Of a stretch of DNA of 25,126 nt, positions 1 to 7,557 are shown in pieces (within the stretch, counting starts at the first letter, position 1; each line of letters begins with the position of its first letter). Source of the stretch: Astrocystis sublimbata. Lineage: Eukaryota; Ascomycota; Sordariomycetes; Xylariales; Xylariaceae. Both the position numbers and the translations under genes were made by a program. The stretch lies in NCBI GenBank assembly GCA_022453515.1, contig JAJNNY010000141.1:1-25126 (forward strand). Direction: 5' to 3'. The notes below the pieces were generated by a model that saw nothing but the letters and a program-made list of their open reading frames with translations, did not search any database and was not told where the DNA came from.

Positions 1-878
1 CCAATCATTAGGCCACATGGAGGGCTCCATGTAGAAAGGGTTGGCATGCGTTCAACCGGAAGTGATTGATATCTTCTAATTTGTTACAACAGCTTCACTC
101 TGCTCAGTGTGCAGCTGCGACACAACGCCACTGGTGGCAAGCGCCGTCCGGTAGGCTCGAAGCTAAAATGAGGCTGGAAGCAAGCAATGGTGGGCTTCAG
201 ATTTCCTACGAGTACATTGAGACGCATCGAGTGCAGAGCTTACCTAGGTACTAGGTAGTTTGCATGTAGTGCCTGCAGTTGAACGAACCCCTTCACCAGC
301 ACACAGACTCGACAGGTGGGAGAAGATGACGTTGCTTTGACTGAACGACTCGTCGATCAGACAGAACCCCATCGATTATTAGGGAGCACGAGGGAGCACA
401 CTGTGAACGCGACGGCACTTGACGAGAGCGCTTATCAAATTCATTCGTGTAAATGGAGAGAAGATTCATAGCTCTACTTTCGGTTCAAGATAGCGCGATC
501 GCTATGCATTACAGTGGGCCTAGGATTGGGGCGTCTAAGTCGAGACAAAGCCAGGCAGCCCACGTGCTTGAAATTCGACGCGGGAATGGGGCCTCGCTTT
601 CACACAAGCAGATACCAAGGACAACCCAGGGCTCGCCAGGTCCCACGGGCTCTGCTGATTCGAGAATTACAGTCGCATTCTCGTGTACTAGAAGAATCTA
701 TCACTCTGAGTTGATCGGCTCCTTAGACGGCACTATACTATTCGATAACACAAGCACCAGGGGTGTAACCCTTGCACATGTGCATCTGGTTCGGTCTACA
801 TATTGTTGCGTTTCATTGGCTGCTTCGCCTCTATATATCGAGAACCAGCCAATACTTCTATCTGTGACCTCGGGCAGA
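1..878. other. Outer left arm, no gene recognised
   Basis: This stretch lies 3' of the left AlaX-like gene and is repeated in inverse at 6254-7131. Open frames of up to 154 codons occur (453-917), but their translations are low in recognisable motifs and one overlaps the end of the AlaX-like gene, so I treat them as chance. A TACCTAGGTA palindrome sits at 241-250. Confidence 0.6.
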
Positions 879-1826
879 TCAGGGCAGCAAGTAGCTCACA
901 CGGCTCATTCCTTTTGACCGGCTGATCTTCTTGACGCTGGTTTTACCGCAGTGCTGGGTGCTGTCGACGTGTGTCCCTCCACATGGGTATACTTCAGCCC
1001 CAACAATCTTGACGACGCGAAACTTCTCATCATCTGCCATCCCCATTGCCTTTCGATCGGGCATCAGTCTTTCTAGCCCGTTTGCTTTGAAATCGTCTTC
1101 GTCCCAGAAATCTATCTCAACTGGCATATCTTTATTGACGTATTCGTCGACACGTGCCTGGATTGCATCTTTCCATTTGCCCTCGATCAGACCTTGAAAC
1201 TCGCAAGAGGCCGAGTCGGGGAAGTGCGAAGCTTTCAATTCATCAAAATTGGCGACTTCGTTTTCCAACAGATCGCGAACCACCGATCCCAAGACATGTC
1301 CTGCGGTATGGTAGCGTGAATAGAGGATACGTTTTTCTGTGTCGATGTTCTGTGTGACAGCTTCGCCTGCGGTAAACTGCGATGTCGCGTCCTTGAACCG
1401 ACCAAGGTGCAGTACTTCACCATCCGTCGTTGCGTTCATGCGAACCGCCGACACATCAAAACTCGCCCCAGAGGTGGCGCTGATCGTTCCCACGTCTGAC
1501 GGCTGACCACCGCCTTGAGGATGAAATATTGTTTTCTCTGTGACCACGACATGATCTTCCTCGGTGGCGTTTTTGAAGAGAAGCTTATTCGCATCCTCTA
1601 GTGACGCCACTGATCTGACTGCTTGAACGACTGTTTGCAAGCTGTACAGCTTAGCATTGTGTTGAAACGCAAGAAAGGTGCGCTGCATGGTTTTGGTGGG
1701 AATATCAGAATGAGGTTCTAGAAATCGATGACCAGTTGAAAGGAAGGATGTGCACGATATTGCTCCGCGGGACTTTCTTGTTGCGAAATATCGTCGGCAA
1801 TGAAGCGAAGTCGTCAATGGAAGCAT
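879..1826 (-). CDS. AlaX-like alanyl-tRNA editing protein, left copy
   Basis: This is the mirror copy of the gene at 5306-6253, with the same predicted protein (315 aa from the first ATG at 1826, or 269 aa from the second ATG at 1688). The product is a free-standing editing domain related to that of alanyl-tRNA synthetase, expected to hydrolyse Ser-tRNA(Ala) or Gly-tRNA(Ala). The zinc-binding signature HTAGH...CGGTH is intact. The gene follows left VPS28 on the same strand. No base differences from the right copy were seen in the coding part, so both copies should be functional if both exist in the genome. The frame continues upstream to 1874 only through a GTG codon, which I reject as a start. 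Confidence 0.85.
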   Translation of the reverse strand: MLPLTTSLHCRRYFATRKSRGAISCTSFLSTGHRFLEPHSDIPTKTMQRTFLAFQHNAKLYSLQTVVQAVRSVASLEDANKLLFKNATEEDHVVVTEKTIFHPQGGGQPSDVGTISATSGASFDVSAVRMNATTDGEVLHLGRFKDATSQFTAGEAVTQNIDTEKRILYSRYHTAGHVLGSVVRDLLENEVANFDELKASHFPDSASCEFQGLIEGKWKDAIQARVDEYVNKDMPVEIDFWDEDDFKANGLERLMPDRKAMGMADDEKFRVVKIVGAEVYPCGGTHVDSTQHCGKTSVKKISRSKGMSRVSYLLP

Positions 1827-1866
1827 GAAGAAAAATGCGCCCTTGGAGTGGGGCCGTGCAAATAAG

Positions 1867-2768
1867 CTAGCCACTCATGGCTGAGGATGGGAGTACAGGC
1901 GTAGATCTTGAACACCGAGAGGTTGACTGGAAGTGAATCCTCAAAGGGGCATTTTTGAAGCCAACATAGGCAGAGTTGATATCCAACTCGAGTTCTCGAG
2001 CTTGGTGCTCTGATAACTCTTCGGTGGCCTTCATCTGGTTCAAGGTTATCAGCCATTGGATGATCTTGCCCCTATTTTCAAAGTCTTGATCCGTGACTTT
2101 GTTGGCACTCTGGATGATATCTGTCAATAAAGGATGCAGCTGATCCTTGGCGAGCAGACCGAGACGAAGCGCGTCCAAAAAGGTAATGAAATCTTCGGTG
2201 GCCTTCAGAATGAGTTGTCCCGACTTGTTGTCTGTAGCGACTGCCGGCTGAGGTGCTGCTCCCGTCGACGCTGTAACAGCCGTGGAAGGCATGCCAACTT
2301 TGAGGCGTTCTGTTGCTCGAGGCACTTCGAGCTATTTCGCTGTGAGCATACGAGGACACATGACCAGATGGCGATGGTAGCCTACATCCCATTCGGCCTT
2401 GAACTCTTCAAGGCCGACAAACGCTTTCGCGACGGTCTCATCGGCCAGGATGGACTTGTACTGTTTTAGCGACCGCTCGCATATTTCGGTATAGTCAGAT
2501 TCAGGTATCGCATCCTTTAGAAATGCCCTTTCGAGTTCATCTAAAGTGATGATGATGGAGAATATCTCGGCCAGGGAATCCTGCAAATCGCGTTCGGCCC
2601 GCGTCTCGGCGAGCTTCACCTCCTGCTAACCCGTTAGTACACAAGGCTTCCAAGAGGCTCTCAGTAATTGCGTGTCAGCCGCACCTCGTCTAGGTTGATT
2701 GTCGCAGAAAGAGCCGTGTTCGGAACATAGCTATGAGGTGTTGGTGCATACGCCTGCCTGGACGCCAT
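1867..2768 (-). CDS. VPS28: ESCRT-I subunit Vps28, left copy with shifted C-terminus
   Basis: Three exons on the minus strand (2768-2685, 2622-2386, 2331-1867) mirror the right-arm VPS28. The protein is the same through the helical core and the C-terminal domain. However, a run of four G on the plus strand (1946-1949), where the right arm has three, shifts the frame two residues before the normal end. The right copy ends ...GFKNAL, whereas here the frame continues ...GFKNAP and adds about 26 foreign residues before a stop at 1867, giving about 261 aa instead of 236. The extension shows no motif. The result could be a mildly altered but usable Vps28, an early decay mutation in a redundant copy, or a homopolymer sequencing error. 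The promoter region is shared in mirror image with the other copy. Confidence 0.85.
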
Positions 2769-2892
2769 CTTGAAATGGGATTATCAATATCTCGAGCAAG
2801 CACCGGCACTAAGATCAAGAAATAGATCTATAGTGTTGGCCAGGAATGTAGATGAGGATCCAGTCTGTTGTAGTTGTTGCCTTCCAAGGTTG
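2769..2892. promoter_or_regulatory. Short upstream region of left VPS28
   Basis: Only about 125 bp of non-repetitive sequence separate the VPS28 start from the hairpin-rich repeat. It mirrors 4241-4364. No TATA box or known operator is evident. The promoter either lies in this short piece or extends into the repeat. Confidence 0.35.
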
Positions 2893-3456
2893 CTAGGAGA
2901 TGTTGAACCGGAAGCCCCCTATATATAGACAATTTACCCCCCTATACCCTTCAGGGCCCCTAGAAGCCTTACAGGCCTTCAGAGCCCTGTATTCCACGAT
3001 TTCTAGGGCCGTATTGCGTGCTATTAGCCTACCGTGGTGAAATACGGTGAAATATAGTGTAAAATGATAAAATACAGCGTATTTGCAACCCAACAAACCT
3101 TAATTTAGTGTTTCTAGTGGTTTCCATGCCCCCCGTGAACCCTAAAACACCAATATATGTGTCATTAACTCCTTAATGAGGGGTAAACGGCGTTTTAACT
3201 CTAAAAACGCCGTTTTTACGAAGAGAAACCCCTGTAAACCCCTTACTACGGGGGGCTAGCCCCCGTAATCCCTTGCTCCTTGCATAATCAAAGGCGTCAT
3301 AAGTACCCTAGGGGTCTTTACGGGCCTCGTAGCCCGTAATCCCCTAAAATACAGAAGGCTAACCCCTGTAAATAAGGGGGTTCTACATATTCTAGGACGT
3401 CATAACAGCATTTCACTATTTTCAGGGCCCTTCAGGGTCCTTACAGCCCCCGTAGG
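2893..3456 (-). repeat. Hairpin-rich repeat of unknown family, inner left arm
   Basis: Composition changes abruptly upstream of VPS28. The sequence becomes a mosaic of CCC/GGG blocks, CTGTAA/TTACAG motifs and small perfect hairpins. One hairpin pairs AAACGGCGTTTT (3185-3196) with AAAACGCCGTTT (3204-3215). Another is centred on the GGGGGCTAGCCCCC-type palindrome near 3250-3264. It looks like a fungal repetitive element or a fragment of one, but no transposase, reverse transcriptase or target-site duplication is visible. A 67-codon open frame at 2893-3096 has no recognisable motif and I do not call it a gene. Confidence 0.5.
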
Positions 3457-3679
3457 GTTCTTATAGCAATTATTTAGCTTTTATAAATACATACTGCTTT
3501 AATAACTAAATAATATGCTATCATAGGGGTTAAATACCCTATAAATACATATTATACTTAAAAAATAGATATTTATATATTTATATGGGCTATAGGTAGT
3601 TAGCCAGGCGAGATCCCCCGGCGGCGTAGGTGAGACAGGCATACAGGCCCACAGGTACCACCTGGCACCTATTTAGGTG
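3457..3679. other. AT-rich spacer at the centre of the palindrome
   Basis: This stretch of about 223 bp separates the two arms and does not pair with itself over its length. The left two thirds are very AT-rich and full of TA steps, with a repeated ATAAATACATA-type motif near 3483 and 3541. The right third (about 3600-3679) is more GC-rich and contains a small hairpin around GGTACCACCTGGCACC. I see no gene. TA-rich composition next to a repeat is compatible with old repeat-induced point mutation, but that is only an inference. Confidence 0.75.
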
Positions 3680-4240
3680 CCTACGGGGCTGTAAGGACCC
3701 TGAAGGGCCCTGAAAATAGTGAAATGCTGTTATGACGTCCTAGAATATGTAGAACCCCCTTATTTACAGGGGTTAGCCTTCTGTATTTTAGGGGATTACG
3801 GGCTACGAGGCCCGTAAAGACCCCTAGGGTACTTATGACGCCTTTGATTATGCAAGGAGCAAGGGATTACGGGGGCTAGCCCCCCGTAGTAAGGGGTTTA
3901 CAGGGGTTCTCTTCGTAAAAACGGCGTTTTTAGAGTTAAAACGCCGTTTACCCCTCATTTAAGGAGTTAATGACACATATATTGGTGTTTTAGGGTTCAC
4001 GGGGGGCATGGAAACCACTAGAAACACTAAATTAAGGTTTTGGGTTGCAAATACGCTGTATTTTATCATTTTACACTATATTTCACCGTATTTCACCACG
4101 GTAGGCTAATAGCACGCAATACGGCCCTAGAAATCGTGGAATACAGGGCTCTGAAGGCCTGTAAGGCTTCTAGGGGCCCTGAAGGGTATAGGGGGGTAAA
4201 TTGTCTATATATAGGGGGCTTCCGGTTCAACATCTCCTAG
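3680..4240 (+). repeat. Hairpin-rich repeat of unknown family, inner right arm
   Basis: Mirror copy of 2893-3456. It differs from the left copy by small indels: an AACAAACC/AAAACC-type change near 4044, one extra A near 3960, one fewer A near 3909, and four rather than five bases in the G run at 3684-3687. The two copies together with the spacer form a structure of about 1.35 kb with arms of about 560 bp and a 223-bp loop. That resembles a fold-back element in shape, although the palindrome continues beyond it on both sides. Confidence 0.5.
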
Positions 4241-4364
4241 CAACCTTGGAAGGCAACAACTACAACAGACTGGATCCTCATCTACATTCCTGGCCAACAC
4301 TATAGATCTATTTCTTGATCTTAGTGCCGGTGCTTGCTCGAGATATTGATAATCCCATTTCAAG
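4241..4364. promoter_or_regulatory. Short upstream region of right VPS28
   Basis: Mirror of 2769-2892. It contains an ACAACTACAACA-rich stretch, likely 5' leader, just after the end of the hairpin-rich repeat. The start ATG at 4365 has the context CAAGATGG. Confidence 0.35.
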
Positions 4365-5191
4365 ATGGCGTCCAGGCAGGCGTATGCACCAACACCTCAT
4401 AGCTATGTTCCGAACACGGCTCTTTCTGCGACAATCAACCTAGACGAGGTGCGGCTGACACGCAATTACTGAGAGCCTCTTGGAAGCCTTGTGTACTAAC
4501 GGGTTAGCAGGAGGTGAAGCTCGCCGAGACGCGGGCCGAACGCGATTTGCAGGATTCCCTGGCCGAGATATTCTCCATCATCATCACTTTAGATGAACTC
4601 GAAAGGGCATTTCTAAAGGATGCGATACCTGAATCTGACTATACCGAAATATGCGAGCGGTCGCTAAAACAGTACAAGTCCATCCTGGCCGATGAGACCG
4701 TCGCGAAAGCGTTTGTCGGCCTTGAAGAGTTCAAGGCCGAATGGGATGTAGGCTACCATCGCCATCTGGTCATGTGTCCTCGTATGCTCACAGCGAAATA
4801 GCTCGAAGTGCCTCGAGCAACAGAACGCCTCAAAGTTGGCATGCCTTCCACGGCTGTTACAGCGTCGACGGGAGCAGCACCTCAGCCGGCAGTCGCTACA
4901 GACAACAAGTCGGGACAACTCATTCTGAAGGCCACCGAAGATTTCATTACCTTTTTGGACGCGCTTCGTCTCGGTCTGCTCGCCAAGGATCAGCTGCATC
5001 CTTTATTGACAGATATCATCCAGAGTGCCAACAAAGTCACGGATCAAGACTTTGAAAATAGGGGCAAGATCATCCAATGGCTGATAACCTTGAACCAGAT
5101 GAAGGCCACCGAAGAGTTATCAGAGCACCAAGCTCGAGAACTCGAGTTGGATATCAACTCTGCCTATGTTGGCTTCAAAAATGCCCTTTGA
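4365..5191 (+). CDS. VPS28: ESCRT-I subunit Vps28, right copy (intact)
   Basis: Three exons (4365-4448, 4511-4747, 4802-5191) encode 236 aa. Intron 1 (62 nt) has a perfect TACTAAC branch point and ends TTAGCAG. Intron 2 is 54 nt and ends AAATAG. Vps28 is a core subunit of ESCRT-I, which with Vps23 and Vps37 sorts ubiquitinated cargo into multivesicular bodies at endosomes. The identification rests on the N-terminal pattern NLDEEVKLAETRAERD, which parallels EEVKLYKNARERE in human VPS28, the helical core (residues about 28-115), the linker, and the C-terminal four-helix domain ending in GQL...DFENRGKIIQWL...ELELDINSAYVGF. Length and end point match the family. The gene lies 115 bp upstream of the first AlaX-like start on the same strand and points away from the palindrome centre. 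Confidence 0.93.
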
Positions 5192-5305
5192 GGATTCACT
5201 TCCAGTCAACCTCTCGGTGTTCAAGATCTACGCCTGTACTCCCATCCTCAGCCATGAGTGGCTAGCTTATTTGCACGGCCCCACTCCAAGGGCGCATTTT
5301 TCTTC

Positions 5306-6253
5306 ATGCTTCCATTGACGACTTCGCTTCATTGCCGACGATATTTCGCAACAAGAAAGTCCCGCGGAGCAATATCGTGCACATCCTTCCTTTCAACTGG
5401 TCATCGATTTCTAGAACCTCATTCTGATATTCCCACCAAAACCATGCAGCGCACCTTTCTTGCGTTTCAACACAATGCTAAGCTGTACAGCTTGCAAACA
5501 GTCGTTCAAGCAGTCAGATCAGTGGCGTCACTAGAGGATGCGAATAAGCTTCTCTTCAAAAACGCCACCGAGGAAGATCATGTCGTGGTCACAGAGAAAA
5601 CAATATTTCATCCTCAAGGCGGTGGTCAGCCGTCAGACGTGGGAACGATCAGCGCCACCTCTGGGGCGAGTTTTGATGTGTCGGCGGTTCGCATGAACGC
5701 AACGACGGATGGTGAAGTACTGCACCTTGGTCGGTTCAAGGACGCGACATCGCAGTTTACCGCAGGCGAAGCTGTCACACAGAACATCGACACAGAAAAA
5801 CGTATCCTCTATTCACGCTACCATACCGCAGGACATGTCTTGGGATCGGTGGTTCGCGATCTGTTGGAAAACGAAGTCGCCAATTTTGATGAATTGAAAG
5901 CTTCGCACTTCCCCGACTCGGCCTCTTGCGAGTTTCAAGGTCTGATCGAGGGCAAATGGAAAGATGCAATCCAGGCACGTGTCGACGAATACGTCAATAA
6001 AGATATGCCAGTTGAGATAGATTTCTGGGACGAAGACGATTTCAAAGCAAACGGGCTAGAAAGACTGATGCCCGATCGAAAGGCAATGGGGATGGCAGAT
6101 GATGAGAAGTTTCGCGTCGTCAAGATTGTTGGGGCTGAAGTATACCCATGTGGAGGGACACACGTCGACAGCACCCAGCACTGCGGTAAAACCAGCGTCA
6201 AGAAGATCAGCCGGTCAAAAGGAATGAGCCGTGTGAGCTACTTGCTGCCCTGA
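5306..6253 (+). CDS. AlaX-like alanyl-tRNA editing protein, right copy
   Basis: An intronless frame gives 315 aa from ATG 5306 or 269 aa from ATG 5444. AlaX proteins are trans-editing factors that remove mischarged serine (or glycine) from tRNA(Ala). The N-terminal barrel carries the family block TIFHPQGGGQPSDVGTI. The catalytic zinc site is HTAGH (His173, His177 in the long form) plus CGGTH (Cys282, His286), as in the second additional domain of AlaRS and ThrRS. The 46 residues before the second Met are basic and acid-poor at first, contain LHCRRYFATRKSRG, and look like a mitochondrial presequence. The first ATG has a weak context (T at -3), the second a strong one (AAAACCATG). Leaky scanning could therefore yield mitochondrial and cytosolic forms. 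The frame also runs up to 5258 through a GTG, which I reject as a start. Confidence 0.9.
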   Translation: MLPLTTSLHCRRYFATRKSRGAISCTSFLSTGHRFLEPHSDIPTKTMQRTFLAFQHNAKLYSLQTVVQAVRSVASLEDANKLLFKNATEEDHVVVTEKTIFHPQGGGQPSDVGTISATSGASFDVSAVRMNATTDGEVLHLGRFKDATSQFTAGEAVTQNIDTEKRILYSRYHTAGHVLGSVVRDLLENEVANFDELKASHFPDSASCEFQGLIEGKWKDAIQARVDEYVNKDMPVEIDFWDEDDFKANGLERLMPDRKAMGMADDEKFRVVKIVGAEVYPCGGTHVDSTQHCGKTSVKKISRSKGMSRVSYLLP

Positions 6254-7131
6254 TCTGCCCGAGGTCACAGATAGAAGTATTGGCTGGTTCTCGATATATA
6301 GAGGCGAAGCAGCCAATGAAACGCAACAATATGTAGACCGAACCAGATGCACATGTGCAAGGGTTACACCCCTGGTGCTTGTGTTATCGAATAGTATAGT
6401 GCCGTCTAAGGAGCCGATCAACTCAGAGTGATAGATTCTTCTAGTACACGAGAATGCGACTGTAATTCTCGAATCAGCAGAGCCCGTGGGACCTGGCGAG
6501 CCCTGGGTTGTCCTTGGTATCTGCTTGTGTGAAAGCGAGGCCCCATTCCCGCGTCGAATTTCAAGCACGTGGGCTGCCTGGCTTTGTCTCGACTTAGACG
6601 CCCCAATCCTAGGCCCACTGTAATGCATAGCGATCGCGCTATCTTGAACCGAAAGTAGAGCTATGAATCTTCTCTCCATTTACACGAATGAATTTGATAA
6701 GCGCTCTCGTCAAGTGCCGTCGCGTTCACAGTGTGCTCCCTCGTGCTCCCTAATAATCGATGGGGTTCTGTCTGATCGACGAGTCGTTCAGTCAAAGCAA
6801 CGTCATCTTCTCCCACCTGTCGAGTCTGTGTGCTGGTGAAGGGGTTCGTTCAACTGCAGGCACTACATGCAAACTACCTAGTACCTAGGTAAGCTCTGCA
6901 CTCGATGCGTCTCAATGTACTCGTAGGAAATCTGAAGCCCACCATTGCTTGCTTCCAGCCTCATTTTAGCTTCGAGCCTACCGGACGGCGCTTGCCACCA
7001 GTGGCGTTGTGTCGCAGCTGCACACTGAGCAGAGTGAAGCTGTTGTAACAAATTAGAAGATATCAATCACTTCCGGTTGAACGCATGCCAACCCTTTCTA
7101 CATGGAGCCCTCCATGTGGCCTAATGATTGG
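6254..7131. other. Outer right arm, no gene recognised
   Basis: Mirror of 1-878, downstream of the right AlaX-like gene. It probably holds the 3' untranslated region and then spacer. The 154-codon frame on the minus strand (6215-6679) overlaps the AlaX end and has no recognisable motif. A TACCTAGGTA palindrome is at 6882-6891. Confidence 0.6.
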
Positions 7132-7537
7132 CTCGTATAACAACCAACGGCCCAAATCCCGGTCCTGACCTTGACCACGATAGAGTCGATGGCGTGGTCT
7201 CGAGCTGGCAGGACTTCGTCGAGTCAGTTCACCAGAGATTGACGCACTCTTTAGGTGACTTATCAAAGACAATGCCCTGTTTCACTCGGCTGCTAGGTCG
7301 CATGGCGACCCATCATCGGCATTTGTCCACATATTGACCAAGTGGTCCGGGTGTATTCGGTGCAGCCTGCCACGAGAGTAAAGCGATAGTCCGGCTCCTT
7401 GACACGTGAGATATATCTTATAGCATTCCCCTCCCCTGCGTTGAAGCTACCCTCGTCCTCACAAAGTAGCCCATCCCATCATTGTGGACACGACCTTCAT
7501 AATTTGCTTTCCCATTTGATAGAAATGAGAGAGTATC
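7132..7537. promoter_or_regulatory. BTA1 upstream region
   Basis: This is unique sequence between the palindrome and the BTA1 start. It holds a CACGTG box at 7403-7408 and a small upstream reading frame starting at 7525. Nothing else is recognisable. The short open frames here overlap on opposite strands and look like chance. Confidence 0.6.
7403..7408. promoter_or_regulatory. CACGTG box, candidate Pho4/NUC-1 site
   Basis: A perfect CACGTG lies about 130 bp upstream of the BTA1 start codon. This is the core site of the bHLH phosphate regulators Pho4 (yeast) and NUC-1 (Neurospora). Betaine lipids replace phospholipids under phosphate starvation in fungi, so the site makes functional sense. 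Other bHLH factors bind the same core, and a single site is weak evidence. Confidence 0.5.
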
Positions 7538-7557
7538 ATGGATTCTCTTGGTGGTAA
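7525..7557 (+). other. Upstream reading frame overlapping the BTA1 start
   Basis: ATG at 7525 opens a ten-codon frame that ends TGGTGGTAA at 7557, beyond the BTA1 ATG at 7538 and in another frame. If the transcript starts upstream of 7525, this overlapping frame would reduce translation of BTA1 unless it is bypassed. The -3 base is A, a favourable context. Confidence 0.4.

Larger units (their letters stand above)
1..3456 (+). repeat. Left arm of a 7.1-kb inverted repeat
   Basis: Base 1 pairs with base 7131, and the complementarity runs inward without interruption to about 3456/3680. Paired coordinates sum to 7132 in the outer part, 7133 after a one-base indel at 1946-1949, and 7135 near the centre after further indels around 3091, 3176 and 3226. 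The arm contains a complete VPS28 gene and a complete AlaX-like gene, both on the minus strand. Because the window begins inside the arm, the outer boundary is not visible. I compared long stretches by eye, so single-base substitutions could have escaped me. Every reading frame I compared across the arms matches except the 3' end of VPS28 and the start of a short frame at 3096. Confidence 0.97.
3680..7131 (-). repeat. Right arm of the 7.1-kb inverted repeat
   Basis: This is the reverse complement of 1-3456. Its outer end in this window is 7131, after which unique sequence leads into the BTA1 promoter. It carries the second copies of VPS28 and the AlaX-like gene on the plus strand. The VPS28 copy in this arm has the family-typical C-terminus, so this arm is the better guide to the intact sequence. 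Confidence 0.97.

Noticed and set aside
453..917. 154-codon open frame (mirrored at 6215-6679)
   Set aside because: It overlaps the conserved end of the AlaX-like gene on the other strand, has no domain pattern, and its translation looks random.
2893..3096. 67-codon open frame in the hairpin repeat (mirrored at 4040-4240)
   Set aside because: No motif, the frame start depends on a small indel between arms, and the sequence is repetitive. It is more likely chance within a repeat.
5258..5305. AlaX-like protein starting at 5258 (331 aa)
   Set aside because: The codon there is GTG, which is not a normal start in fungal nuclear genes. The first ATG in frame is 5306.
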